Source: Rhyzopertha dominica
Taxonomy: Eukaryota > Arthropoda > Insecta > Coleoptera > Bostrichidae
Length of the DNA stretch: 64,000 bases
Reading direction: 5' to 3'
Assembly: GCA_025024175.1 (NCBI GenBank)
Contig: QCXZ01000041.1
Location: 12,829,786 to 12,893,785 of the forward strand
This document shows, piece after piece, positions 33,901-44,990 of this stretch (positions are counted from its first letter, which is position 1; the number at the start of each line of letters is the position of its first letter). The notes under the pieces were generated by a model. The model made no database searches. It was not told the origin of the DNA and was given only the letters and a program-made list of their open reading frames with translations. Both the position numbers and the translations under genes were made by a program.

Positions 33901-35992
33901 GGATCTTGAATGCTGCATACTGCCAAAAAAAACAACAAAAAGAAGTTAATGATTCTATTAGGTTCTTTTGTATACATACTTTGCTTTTGTTGCTATCGAA
34001 AATTGAAGATGGGACCCATTGATTTTGGCATAACATACTCAACTTTTAATTTTACAAGTTATTTCGCACTTGTAGAAGAATAAAATAATTATATTTACGT
34101 GGCTAAATGAGTAACCTAAAACATGAAAAGCGCGACTATCATTTTTTTAAATTCTGTCGGTTCATTTACTCGTTCAGTCCCATTGGATTTAATGCTAAAG
34201 CTTACTCACAAAAGCGAAAGGCATTATATACACGTCTGTACAAGTCAGATGTACAAGCATCTAGAGATGAAAAGGACACACTTGTAGCAAAAAGAAATAA
34301 ACCTTATTCAGCTGGACGCTCTCAAATGTTTTCTATGAAACCCGATTTGAGCAAACTATAGCGCTTTCGTTGTTGAACGAGTTCAACGACGAGCTAATCG
34401 CGTTTATGCCCGCCTATTTTGTTATCATTAACAACACGTGACGGTATGAAGAGGGCATGTACTTTCACGATCTTTTTGCAAAACCATCGCATTTCAACAA
34501 CTAACATGGAAAACTTTCACCGATGACACCTTCCGTATTCGATCAGAACTAGAGCATCGTGTTTAGAACACAATCGGCGGCTAATTACTTTCTTCCTAGA
34601 AATTAGTGTGATAAGAAAGGGAAGTGTGGTGAAAGAAGAGTGAATTTATATAATAATGCCTTACTTCTTTGTGCATTAAGGATTTGATGTCATGCCATTT
34701 AGCAATTTTACTTTTTTCTTTAAACTAATGTAGATCGTTTCTAATATGGAGTAATCGCCTTTATTCCGACTTAAGGTGTTATAAAAGGACCCATTTAGTA
34801 TACAACAAATGCTGTGGAACTAACAAAACACACTTTTTACAAGGAAAGCTGTACTGGAAATAGCTTTTAAACCAAGTTATAAATATTTTGCTGAAAACAT
34901 TAGAATAGTTATTTTTTAGAGTTATTTACTAAAAGAGCACAAATTCTGCGTTTTTAATCTGTCAATACAAGGAATATCTGGCATTTTCAGACAAACTAGC
35001 ACTATTGCAATTATGTACGTAAACGCTTCTGTTTGGTTTTGTACAACGCCAGAAAAAGGCTTTACTATTTTAGTATAATGATTAATACGTAGTACATGCA
35101 TCTTATCAAATTTAATTTTATAACCACCTTTCAATTGTGTAAACAAACGGTACTTTCTTTATTTACCTGCATTTACAAATTACGTTTAGTAATATGCATT
35201 GTATACTACAATAATAAGAGTTGTCTGAAACTCCCTAAAGATTTAATTATGTTGTTTTCGCTCTAAAATTGGAGGCTTGCAAGTAATGGCATTTTTATGC
35301 ATTATGACAGTTTCATCATGGTTAAAACATTGCAGAAATGGCTATGGTAACTATTATCTCGAGGAAGGTAAAAATTCTCTAACAATAATGAAATTACTAT
35401 TTTGATACGCTTCTACCTAAACACATAATAGTATTTGGAATAAAAAAAAAACAGATTGGGAGCTTGAGTTATGTAAATCTGGATTTCTGATTACTTAATC
35501 ATTTCTATTTAGACTTAGCAATATAGCATAGCATTTGTTAATGAATCAAAACAGTTTTATGGATGCTGCTCTAAAGCACTGAAGCCACTTCTAAGGTTTC
35601 GTGGATTTTAAGGTATAGAAACGTATGCATTACTTCTTTAGACGCAACTCACCTTGCTGAAGGACTGAGGGTCAAAGTCGTACTGCTGCGATCCAGCGAA
35701 TCCCAGAGAAGAAGAAGACGCCTTCGAAGAGGGCTGAGACAAGTACTGAACGGGAGAGAACGCCTTCTGGCTGAAGCTGGGCGATATCTTTGAGTACGCC
35801 GCCGCTCCGGCAGATCCCTCGCTTCCGGATTCAGAAGTGGAGTAGCTTGGCCTCGAGGAAGCCGCGTACCTCTTGTCCAGCTTCTTGTCTGCGGTGCTGC
35901 AAGCCACGACGGCCAAAAGTACGACCTGCAACAGCGAACTGGTTAAACGAACTCGCGGAGAAGCGCTTCGAACTTACGGCGAAAGTTCTCAT
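27485..35992 (-). CDS. secreted Ala/Ser/Gln/Tyr-rich cuticular-type protein, 259 aa
   Basis: Three exons join on the minus strand at 35992-35978, 35925-35653 and 27976-27485, both introns in phase 0. The product starts MRTFAVVLLAVVACSTA, a clear signal peptide, then DKKLDKRY with a Lys-Arg site that may be cleaved. A Ser/Tyr/Gly-rich part (AASSRPSYSTSESGSEGSAG) follows, then a long Ala/Gln/Tyr/Pro-rich part with FAAPAQKYTFASPAG and QQFVYAQAPAAAQYVPQQFA, ending GGSGYSQA. There is no Rebers-Riddiford chitin-binding consensus, so it fits the low-complexity group of insect cuticular or extracellular-matrix proteins. A direct chitin-binding role is not shown. The start has a well-placed TATA box and initiator. 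The second intron is 7.7 kb. Large frames on the opposite strand over exon 3 are shadows. Confidence 0.85.
30145..30975 (+). repeat. duplicated segment D1, copy b
   Basis: Collinear with 26605-27240 but about 200 bp longer because of internal indels. It ends after CACGACAAACGACGATACCTA followed by TAGTAATA, matching the end of copy a. There is no coding sequence. Confidence 0.65.
31900..32480. promoter_or_regulatory. GC/CpG-rich intronic patch, candidate enhancer
   Basis: An abrupt rise in G+C and CpG inside a very AT-rich intron (for example GCCCCGGTTTCGCAGC, CCCCGTCGACGGACGC, GGGGCGGAGGTTGCC). Both minus-strand frames across it lack any protein-like pattern, so it is not a hidden exon by eye. 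An unusual-composition block upstream of the last exon of a cuticle-type gene could be a cis-regulatory module. This is inference only. Confidence 0.35.
35653..35925 (-). CDS. exon 2 of the Ala/Ser/Gln/Tyr-rich gene
   Basis: 273 nt (91 codons) from the acceptor TTGCAG to the donor GTGAGT. It encodes the hydrophobic signal core VVLLAVVAC, the DKR site and a Ser-rich segment with KISPSFSQKAFSPVQYL and QYDFDPQSFSK. A frame opening on an upstream in-intron ATG would give a poorer signal peptide, so the spliced start is preferred. Confidence 0.85.
35978..35992 (-). CDS. exon 1 (15 nt, MRTFA) of the Ala/Ser/Gln/Tyr-rich gene
   Basis: ATG at 35992 follows ACC in good initiation context (CCACCATGA). 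Five codons are followed by the donor GTAAGT. The exon supplies only the charged N-region of the signal peptide. The following intron is just 52 bp and ends TTGCAG. Confidence 0.82.
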
Positions 35993-36020
35993 GGTGGTTT
36001 CCTTGACGATGTGCGGCTTG

Positions 36021-36053
36021 GAATGACGATGACCGGGCCGCCCCGACGTTATA
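36021..36053 (-). promoter_or_regulatory. core promoter (TATA + initiator) of the Ala/Ser/Gln/Tyr-rich gene
   Basis: On the minus strand TATAAC (36053-36048; an N sits next to it) lies 29 bp before the A of TCATTC (36026-36021), a perfect match to the arthropod initiator TCAKTY. Start at 36024 leaves a 32-nt 5' UTR before ATG at 35992. Spacing and motifs agree with insect cuticle-gene promoters. Confidence 0.75.
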
Positions 36054-36059
36054 TNCCAT

Positions 36060-37210
36060 CAAGTGGNTTGGGACTCCTTTCTCCGAACGCTCTTCCGCCC
36101 CTTCCAGATCGAAAGGCCGTGACCATGTGTGGTGCTAGTTGAAAATGCAACGACCGTGAAAATAACTTCAAAAGTCGATGACATCTGGGCTGAATTGGAA
36201 TCTTCCGGGCGGGATTTGTGGCTGATAAAAGGGGAGATAAATGGAGAAAAGTTGTTTTGAAATCTTGCAGCTGCAAGCTTAGTGGATTGCAATTACTCCT
36301 AATGAAGGCAAAACTCAATCAAAATTATGTATTCATACTTTGACACGAGAACGTGGATCTAGTTTTTCAAGTACGTACAGAGTTAGTCACTAACAGTAGG
36401 TAATAATGGTCCTTATTTCCCTAAAATTGGGTAAGTGTATCATTTAAGAAATACTTACTATAAGATTGGTTACACGATAGTAAACTGTAAACAATGTATA
36501 GAATAATTTAAGCAGTATAAAAGGTTTTTCATTTACCATACGATACGTATGAGTTTGCCGATTTTAACTGACAATGTTTTGTGTAAATTATTCATGGATT
36601 GTATCAAAAATCGTGTTTAATTTTGCCCATTTGAATAGCAAAACAAGACGATGGGTAAAAATATACAGAGCCTAAAATATTGTAAGCAGTGTGATGACAG
36701 TTTCTTAGACTGATATCATTTTAATTACTATAGTGCACGAGCAACAGTGGTCCTAATTATTTTGCAGTACCCTCTAATTTATTAGCATAGAACCCGTCAG
36801 TTTTTTTTAGTAGCCCGTTCGACATTATTCGAATTACAGCAATTATAATGATTCAAATGTGAGAGTTCTTAAATAATAACGTAGATAGAAGGAAGCACAA
36901 CCGTCGTCCACTTCTCTATATAGTGCTTTTACGGCTCTTTAAAGATAAAAATTACAATACCACAAAAAAGAAAACACGACATTAAAACGAAAGGTACGAA
37001 ACCTTATAACGTTTTTCTGCCAAAACATTGGTATTGGTATTTTTTTCAAGCAGCGTCTTCCAGTTTCATCATAGGTAGAAATTTATCAAGTCTTCTTTTG
37101 CTACAGCGTTCCGATTTCATGAACTCAGTGCCAAAAAATTTTTGCTTTTATAACAGTAGGGGAATAAGCTGTTTCGAGAATATTTGTATCTCTTTGTTTT
37201 CATACCATCT
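36060..37210. other. intergenic, no gene seen
   Basis: Directly upstream of the promoter of the 27485-35992 gene. Positions 36060-36250 are less AT-rich and could hold proximal regulatory sites; the minus-strand frames at 36049-36318 look like chance. The remainder is AT-rich without recognisable content. Confidence 0.5.
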
Positions 37211-37323
37211 ATGAATTTATGTAACTTTATGAGGTACTCGCCGGTAGATATAGATATGATGTGTTGTTTTTATTAGGTATCCGGCAGATGAGGGNAATAA
37301 TAAGCAAGGCAACTGATGCTAAT

Positions 37324-37365
37324 GTTTATATTTCGGACCTCAAATTAGTGGCCCTTCTTCAGAAC
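37324..37365 (-). ncRNA. hammerhead ribozyme, family 2, left arm
   Basis: The same motif on the minus strand: GTT, CTGAAGA (37362-37356), GGGCC/GGTCC stem II, GAAA, ATAT, A, AAC. No core base differs from the right-arm copy. Confidence 0.76.
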
Positions 37366-37592
37366 AAAGCAAAAAGCCAGTAAAAAGATGCACAATAGTT
37401 CTCAATCATCGGGCAGGATATTACTTTTTAACATTGAAGACAAGGGAGCAAACATGCCTCGTCACCAACACCATGTAAATAAAGGAGTGTTGGTGACGAG
37501 GCATGTTTGCTCCCTTGTCTTCAATGTTAAAAAGTAATATCCTGCCCGATGATTGAGAACTATTGTGCATCTTTTTACTAGCTTTTTGCTTT

Positions 37593-37634
37593 GTTCTGAA
37601 GAAGGGCCACTAATTTGAGGTCCGAAATATAAAC
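37593..37634 (+). ncRNA. hammerhead ribozyme, family 2, right arm
   Basis: GTT, CTGAAGA (37596-37602), stem II GGGCC/GGTCC (one G-T wobble, loop ACTAATTTGA), GAAA (37624-37627), a self-complementary ATAT stem III, cleavage-site A at 37631, then AAC closing inner stem I with GTT. An outer stem I TGCT/AGCA forms across a small internal loop (about 37587 and 37638). The core is complete. Confidence 0.78.
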
Positions 37635-37839
37635 ATTAGCATCACTTGCCTTGCTTATTATTGTCCGCATCTGCCGGATACCTAATAAAAACAACATATC
37701 ATATGAATTTATGTATAAAGCCTTTGATCGGGTTAATTTCAGTCGAATTATTTAAATATTGAGGATTTTAGTGTATTAGTGATCCGCTGTTAACTTAAGT
37801 AAAACTATATCTAACAGTAAGAAAGCATGTTGTCGGGCT

Positions 37840-38110
37840 TAACAACGATGTGCAGTGCAGTCATCATCTAGTGTTCCGCAAGGATCTCACTTACAACCTG
37901 TGTTGTTTCATTATATATTGACGACCTTAATGCAGCTGAAGGTAATTTCTTAATCTTTGCAAATGATATCAATCTGTTAAGGGTTGTTTAACTGCCTTGA
38001 TGATAGTTTGTTGTCGCAGAGCGATTTGTACTCTTTCGCATCTTGATGCAAATGTAATGATTTGGAAATAAATAAAATGAATGCAAGGTGTTAAAATTTA
38101 GTAGAAACAA
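37840..38110 (+). pseudogene. non-LTR retrotransposon RT fragment (jockey/CR1-like)
   Basis: The plus strand reads SSSSVPQGSHLQPVLFHYI (about 37863-37919), the SGVPQGSxLGPxLF block of non-LTR reverse transcriptases. In a shifted frame IDDLN and FANDINLL follow, where FADD is expected, so a catalytic Asp is changed. Later DLEINKMNAR corresponds to the L-LN--K segment. Frameshifts and stops show it is dead, and no ends were found. Confidence 0.7.
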
Positions 38111-38119
38111 ATCAAATCG

Positions 38120-40830
38120 TCATTTGTATTAAAAGATTTTACGATCTAATTATTAAACCTTAATCCAGTGAACTTTATGACATTCGTGCAGTTTCCCTCC
38201 ATTATTTTGTTGGGCAAAAATCCCTGATACATCTGGAAAATCTGCGCATTAACATTTAAGTTATAAAGACGTATTCACAACATACCTGTTCCCTGTTCCT
38301 TTCCTCTTGATTTAATTGGCAGTACCATGCAACACATTAGCATATAGTGGTAGTCGCTGTCGCATAGTTAGCCTTCTATTACCATTAATACATACGTAAT
38401 CATGTAAACAAAAGCTGAATACGTTTAACAATAATGTAAGGCAATCTGGCCTTGACAGTGACACAGAAATATACGACTATAACGTCAATAATTGTAAGTA
38501 ACTCTTTGTTTTCATGCCTTTGTGGTTTCAAATATGTATGCGCCGTTCATACACGTCCTCGACAAAAATACGACACCAATAACGGTGTGATGATGTGATA
38601 GGATTAAGACGAAAATATTTTGATGTTTAAATGTTTAATACAGAGTGGGCCCACTGAAAACAGTAATTCACTCAGGTAGGTATTTGACAATTGCATTCTA
38701 TTCTCAAAAAAAAGCGCTCGAAAAAGTAGATTTACAATCAAGAAGGAAACCTCTAAAGAGTGGCGGCATATGTTTTTTAACGGGAGCTTATTTTTTTCTT
38801 TTTTCAATTTGGTGAGAGAAATTATTAATTTATTTACTTAATTAAATGCTCAAAGTGGCCAACCGCCTACATTTTTAACAATACAATCAATAATCAATCG
38901 TACAACTCATGCCGAGCTGATTTTACAAAAAAATTCAAAACTTATATTTGAGATCAATGAAAACTATTTGTTTATTTATTAGAGATGTGATTTATTCTCA
39001 GTTTTTATATTGTTTTGCATTCATTTGTATTGTGTAAGCACTAAAATATTATAAAACCATTTATGGTCATGTTGTTTCTGGTAATATCGCTAAGGATAAA
39101 ATGACACATAGTATATCATTTTGTTCTCAAACATATTACCTATTCTAAGTTGTTAGGAAAATAGTTATAGAACATATTACGCGAGTAAGTGATTACAGTT
39201 TCAGTTTTAATTTTTGTTGGCGTTCTCGATGGCTTTATGTGACTGCAATATAGATTCAAACATAAAGTAGTTATGTCATTTTGGGCACAATTCCCTTACT
39301 GGTGTTTACTTTCTATAACTTCGGTCAATATTGACCTTATGACGCTACTTTTTTATTATTGTAAAAAATTGTGTCACAATGTCGAGTGACTTGTTTTCGG
39401 TACCTAAAGGTATCAGTTACTTTGTCGTTAGAACGAAGCATTACGAATTTTAGTTGTTTATTTGTTAAATTTATTTCTAGTGTTTTTATTCGCCCTTTTC
39501 ATTTAAAAAATAATACGCAAACAACTGATGGCTATATTATTATAACATGCTAATGCATCTACAGTTTCACTTAGTGAAAGAAAATTGCCAGAACAATAAT
39601 ACCCAGTCTTTTCATATTTATTCAGTATTATATTATTAAGTTACTTAACTGATAAAAGTAAGTGAAAGGCAACTGCGCTGCATATCACACATCCCGTGAG
39701 TTTGCTAATACAAAAACATTGTGCATTACCTTACTAATTTGGACTAAGAAGTCCAGTTACGAAATGTGTGGTTTATATGTACAAATAAGTTTGGGATAAA
39801 TTATAATAATAAAGATAATTTTATTAATTATAGCAACAAATAGAGTGTGTTCCATTTTCATTGTGATTGTAGGGTATCTCGATAACTGTTAATGCTAAAG
39901 GTTTGCAGTTTCGGCATTTTCTTTGTTGTTGACTGAACTGTACAATAGCTATTTTTTACAATTATTTTACAAAACAAGATCATTACATAATTACTACAAC
40001 AATATCTTTGAAAAAAGTCTTATTTGAAAGATCCTGATCATCATTTTCAAGCAAGCTATTTTGCATGTGCAAACTAATAGTGCAAAAATTCGTAAAAGTG
40101 TTAATTACAAATAATCTGAAATATGTACCTCACAATTAGCAATTATTTTTGCATAAGATATTAAGTATGTTTGTTTAAGAAATTACTTGGGCTCCAGCTG
40201 AATCTTTTTTGTCTCTCCAAAAATTCAATGGTTTTTAGGTTGTGCAGTTTTCTAAAAATAGGCTTAGGTTAATTAATTAATTAACCAATTAATCTATGAA
40301 ATAGGTTATTCCCTCTATCGGTTGCTCGAATATATCTTTTTCTCTCCCCAGGATCCCATCATTAATTTAAAAAAATCTTACAATCACGCGCACATGCGTT
40401 GGAATAGGTCAGTACGGGACAAACGGAAAAAACACATAGCTTCATCACAAAAGATGTACAAAATGTAATCCATTATTGTCCACACAAGATTGCACTCAGC
40501 GCACTTGGGCACTCGCACTTGACCGTTTATGGGATATAACTGAACAATAATCTAGTGCAGTGACTTATCTGAACAGTGCCGTAAAAATGGGCGCAATAGA
40601 CGCGCAAATTCAGTCTTTTGTAACTTAGAAACTACCGTAAAAATAAAAAAGTGAAATCTGCCATTTTTTCTTATAATGTTACAAAGTATTTTAAGTTTAA
40701 GAAGAGACATCACATTCGCAGTCATATGATATGCTGACTAGTCCCAGTCTTTACCGTCTGTTCCAAAATTTTTTAAAATATTAATTAATTTTAAGTGATT
40801 CTCATTTGAACCATTCTTGTGCTATATATC
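38120..40830. other. intergenic, no gene seen
   Basis: AT-rich sequence with short chance frames (38604-38807, 39371-39553). Apart from the dispersed repeat at 40570-40760, nothing is recognisable. Confidence 0.5.
40570..40760 (+). repeat. dispersed repeat family R3, copy b
   Basis: The counterpart of 19740-19965, same orientation, sharing GCAAATTCAGT, GTGAAATCTGCC, TTAAGTTTAAGAAGAGACAT and CACATTCGCAGTCA. It lies shortly before the family 3 Penelope-type insertion. Confidence 0.55.
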
Positions 40831-40839
40831 ATGAATTAT

Positions 40840-41201
40840 TAAGGTAAGATTTCTTGCGGGAATTCGACCTGGTGGTAAAAATCAAAGAATACTCTTTATT
40901 TTTACCGAACTTTCGACTGCTTTATTGCAGTCTTCGTCAGGGCTTTCTACAACAACAATCCAATAATTACATTAAGACTACAAAAATGGAACAACATGTT
41001 ACTTACAAAATTGAGGTTTAACTAGGCAGCTCTATTATATAGGAAAGGAATCTTTGGAAATTTAAATTTAACAAGTATATGCTAGATGTATTTCGCATAT
41101 ATCACAACTGCAATAAAACAGTCGAAAGCTCGGCAAAAATAAAGAGTATTCCTTGATTTTTACCACCAGGTCGAATTCCCCCAAGAAATCTTACCTTATC
41201 C
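40840..41201. mobile_element. inverted-repeat Penelope-like insertion with hammerhead ribozyme, family 3
   Basis: A 362-bp insertion flanked by the 8-bp direct repeat TGAATTAT (40832-40839 and 41202-41209). Arms of about 85-95 bp (left about 40840-40930, right about 41106-41201) are reverse complements containing GAATTCGACCTGGTGGTAAA and its complement, separated by about 180 bp of unique sequence. The right arm begins inside stem II of the ribozyme, so only the left arm keeps a full motif. No protein remnant. Confidence 0.75.
40904..40943 (-). ncRNA. hammerhead ribozyme, family 3, left arm
   Basis: On the minus strand: GCC, CTGACGA (40940-40934), perfect 6-bp stem II GACTGC/GCAGTC with loop AATAAA, GAAA (40914-40911), then AGTT, C and GGT. 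In the right arm (about 41107-41144, plus strand) the corresponding part reads AGCT, C, GGC. That restores the self-complementary stem III and perfect GCC/GGC stem I pairing, indicating one mutation in each element here. Confidence 0.72.
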
Positions 41202-41209
41202 TGAATTAT

Positions 41210-44200
41210 ATATACGATTAAGTACGCTGGTTAACAAACAATACCTGATTCGTCCAACGGTTTGAGACATTCTGAATGAAAATAGCCTGGTCCAGTTGCC
41301 TTTACTTCTTTAAGTTGCTAATGGCTTTTCTGGTCTCATCTAAAGGCCCTTGTTTATACTTCCTCGTCAAGCAATTCCCTAATATATCCATTCCAGACCT
41401 CCATCTTCTCTTCTTTATCTATGATGATATTGCTACGCTTATCAGTTATCTTCTTAATTGTTCAGCGTCTATATATCCAGCTAGTTCCTTAATTTGTTTG
41501 CCTGTCGGAGCTGCGGTATTTTGCAGAGTCTCAATTCATCTTTCGTTTTATATTCCTTGCCCTGTATAATTTTCGTTTTTAAATTGAGATACATATTTTT
41601 AGATGTGAATTAATAGTGCAGGATGGTATGTATCCGCATTACATAAGTATTATTTACTTACAGATTACAGTATTGCACCGCATTACTTTTCATTCAACCT
41701 TTGTCGAAGAGAAAAGTTACCTCGTTTACAAGAGCACTTCATTTTTGGGTGATTGCTTCAAATATCGCAACAAACAACTCATAATTGCAAATGAAATTTA
41801 AATTAATGAAAACAAACAAATTTCCAACGTTCACCGCACACCGATTCTGAAAGTACGCTCATCTACAGTTCGTCCTCCTGGCGGTAAGTGCCCGTTTCAG
41901 ACTAATCAGCCCATTTTAATGGCACCGAGTAGAAAATTAGAGTAATTGCGCGATGATGTTTTAAAAGCGTTCGTAAAGTCCGCCACTTTCTTTCCCTAAT
42001 GAAAATAATAACGACCGACAAAAAAAGGAAGCGCCGGTGAACTTATTTACATATGCTTTTGTTGTGACCATTGTGTTACGCCCAATTGCCTTTCTCAGGA
42101 TGCCCACACGAAGGCGATGAGTACGGAAAGCGAAAGGTGCCGTGGTTTGAAGAGTATGACGTCACCGGATTACTAGTTAGGACTCTTTATAATAATCAGT
42201 TTCGTTTTACTGGATGCGGAACATCTTGCGTAATAAACGTGACCTCGTGGCATCGACAATCAGGGAAAATGCAACTTTCATCGGTGACGCGGTGAATAAG
42301 TTTGTTTTGTAAAAGACCATAATTTATATGGACGTTTTCGTGTGCCCATGAAATTTCGAGCTATTCATTCGAACATTAATTTTATGGGACTGCGAAACTT
42401 TCTACGATAAAGATGAAAATGAATGCAAATATTGCAGTATTTGGTAAAGTCAGGTTACTTAGTTGATGTCGCTAATAACGATATTAAATAAATGGTTATA
42501 ATCCGAAGTGAAAGTCCTGAAGAGCCTAATATTTCTGTAACAGAGGATTCGGTGCGGTTATAGGTGAATCAACTAAAAAGCAGATGACAGTTAATTGGGT
42601 GATGTCACCCTTTATTTAATTACATTAATCATTTAAAAGTGTACATAAAGCTGAGCTGTTCATTGGTTAAATGAAGTATGATGTGTATAACAACCCTTTT
42701 TTTCTTAAATTATAGCCTACAAAACAAAGTAAAAAAAAAACATTTAAGATTTTATTTTTTCCGTGATCGAGGAAAAAATTATTTTTTAAAGCCGCGCTTT
42801 CTAACCGCAGTTTATAGAAGTCAGATTTGAAATAATTTACGATAAATCTTGATCTTGTTGAAATAACATAACATAAACATAAGTCGTCCTAGTTCGTTCA
42901 ATTTGACAGAGGTGCGTCAAAGAGCTAAATAGCATCGATAAGCTTCGGGGTCATTAAGCTTTGCGGTTACTATGGTAACTAACGAAAAATGTTTAAACAA
43001 AACCTTTATGTAATTAAATGGAGACTTAAGATTTAAATTTTCACGTACATTTTATGTGCGAATTTTGGCCTCATTTGTGTTTATTTGATGGAAAATGCAC
43101 CCCTATGGAAAAATCAAGGAACTTCAAAATAGTTCTAGTCAATTTCTATAGTTGTATGGCACATTTTTGGCTGTTTTTTAGCGAAGGTGAAGGCTTTTCA
43201 AAATAGAAAAGCTCCTGATCCACATTACCTAAATAATCATGTACCTTTATTAATTATAGAATATTTGTCAAGCATATCGTTTTTAGTATTATTCCAGGTT
43301 TATATGTAGATACGAGTGACGTGTCCAGAAATTTCGCTGGGAATGGATTATTAAAATCTGGAGGAAGAAAAAACCTATTTTTAATACTTCATTGTAGGAA
43401 TTTTTGCGAAGAAAATATCGATTAGGTGTTATAATGTATTTTGTACATCTATCTTTTCTACATTATTACGCTAATTTTTCTTCAATAGCCTAAAAGTCTG
43501 AGGAAAGCCTAAATTTGTTTTGTTTGTTATTTAATTGCTTTTTCCTAGGCTAATCCATCTGGTGTTATATTATGACCAAGATACGCATTTGAAATTTATC
43601 TAGTTAAATTTTGAATTTAGTGTCGTGTAATCTTTGGAAAACTATTCGCAAATTCTTAATATGCTCTTTTACTTACTTATACTCTAGAAATAATTATGTC
43701 GTGAAGATAGACGAGTCATTTTTCATTCTGGATTTTTTCTTAGAGAATATCCCATCATAACTTTTGAGAGGTTAATGGAACAATTTTAAGTCAAAGGAGT
43801 AAATTCTGTTGACGATACAGTTTTTGGAATTCTTATATTTGATTTCCGTAGCTTACGTTAGGATGGAATGACCGCACTCTACATGAACATTGTGGATGGC
43901 TCTTCCAGATTAATTAGATAGATTACCTTGGTATTCTTTTGAATTGCAATGTACGTGACCAGATCGTGGAATGGCTGGGCTCTACACGGGCCTGGATCGC
44001 AACTGAAAGTGAACAGAGCTCCAAAAATATGACCTGTACGTACCCTCGACTGTAGAAGGTTCCTGTCAGAAAAGTTGGACGCTTTAAATCTCAAATATAA
44101 GTACCGAATAATGATGCAACTTTTGAATCGTTGTAGTAGGTTGAAGAAATGTTATTTTCTAACAGAATCTTAACGATTTTAAAGGCCGGCAGTGCTTGTG

Positions 44201-44985
44201 CTTTTCTTCTAGTGCCAGCCACAGGACCGGAGGCCACGAAGATATTGTTCCGATATAACGAGATGGCAGTACTATTTAAAAATGAGGATATAGGCAACTC
44301 AAGTTGCTTAGCGAGGTAAGTTAACTAATTTGCTTATTATTTATTATTATGTATTATATTTTCAGGAATCTGATTTGTTTGCGATGAACCTGTTACGAAT
44401 ATACCATATACCACCTTCTTTAGAACGTTGTTTCATTAGCCAAAATAAAAATGCTACAAGATACTGATTATTTCTGTTCTTTCTTTGGTGTAACTTTGAT
44501 AAATCTAAATTTCGTTATTAAAGCTTGGTTCACAGTGTACAAACTTTTCAACTGGTATAGGTCCCTAAACGTCGAGAGCCATTTTTGTAAACCACAATGC
44601 ATTCTGGAATTTCACAACTGTGGAACTTTGTACCGCAATTTTGAATTGAAGTCCTAACTTTTATTACTGTTTAGACTTTGTGTTCGATGGTAACTGCATT
44701 GATTTTATTTTTTATCATTTGATACTGTAATTTAGTTTTCACATTTGGTGTTATTAAATATCCACTTCCATCTAATGTAACATTTAGAGGTTGTCTAATC
44801 CTATTGGTCTCTTGCTACTTGATATAATCCTCTGTAGTATGAGCAGTGTCGCAGGAAAATTAAAAGGCGATACTACAGAATTGAGAAATTACTATAGCAT
44901 TATAGAGAAATTAAAATTATAATCGCATAAGCTATACCAACTTAAGTTTTTTTTAAGCATACATTAACCAACATTCCGAAAATGA
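41210..44985. other. intergenic, no gene seen
   Basis: No supported gene. The GC-richer stretch 41860-42300 contains a consensus cAMP-response element TGACGTCA near 42157 but no protein-like frame. The frames at 41276-41569, 43879-44094, 44091-44297 and 44451-44657 match nothing recognisable. The region may be regulatory or old repeat. Confidence 0.45.
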
Positions 44986-44990
44986 ATATA

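Larger units (their letters stand above)
27977..35652. other. 7.7-kb intron of the Ala/Ser/Gln/Tyr-rich gene
   Basis: Bounded by GTGAGT at 35652 and CTTCCAG at 27977 (minus strand). It contains repeat copy b at 30145-30975, a GC-rich patch at 31900-32480, and frames at 29656-29949, 33762-34022 and 34107-34361 with no recognisable family. No other gene was seen. The size is extreme next to the 52-bp first intron. Confidence 0.7.
37224..37702. mobile_element. palindromic Penelope-like pLTR insertion with hammerhead ribozymes, family 2
   Basis: A 479-bp insertion flanked by the perfect 13-bp direct repeat ATGAATTTATGTA (37211-37223 and 37703-37715). Two arms of over 200 bp are near-identical reverse complements around a short centre (ATGTAAATAAA, about 37473-37483), so a transcript would fold into one very long hairpin. 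The left end has about 30 bp of extra non-repeated sequence. No protein remnant is inside. Assignment to Penelope-like elements rests on the inverted pLTR layout, the hammerhead type and the target duplication. Confidence 0.78.

Noticed and set aside
33762..34361. Two adjacent plus-strand frames (86 and 84 codons) in the 7.7-kb intron
   Set aside because: No recognisable domain, no link by splice sites, AT-driven composition. Possibly an old element but not supportable.
37224..37702. CRISPR-like or assembly-generated palindrome
   Set aside because: There are only two inverted arms with no spacer series. The perfect 13-bp flanking repeat and conserved ribozyme core argue for a genuine insertion.
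41276..41569. 97-codon plus-strand frame, with a lysine/arginine-rich minus-strand reading
   Set aside because: The minus strand hinted at a mobile-element polyprotein piece, but stops interrupt it and no diagnostic motif is present.
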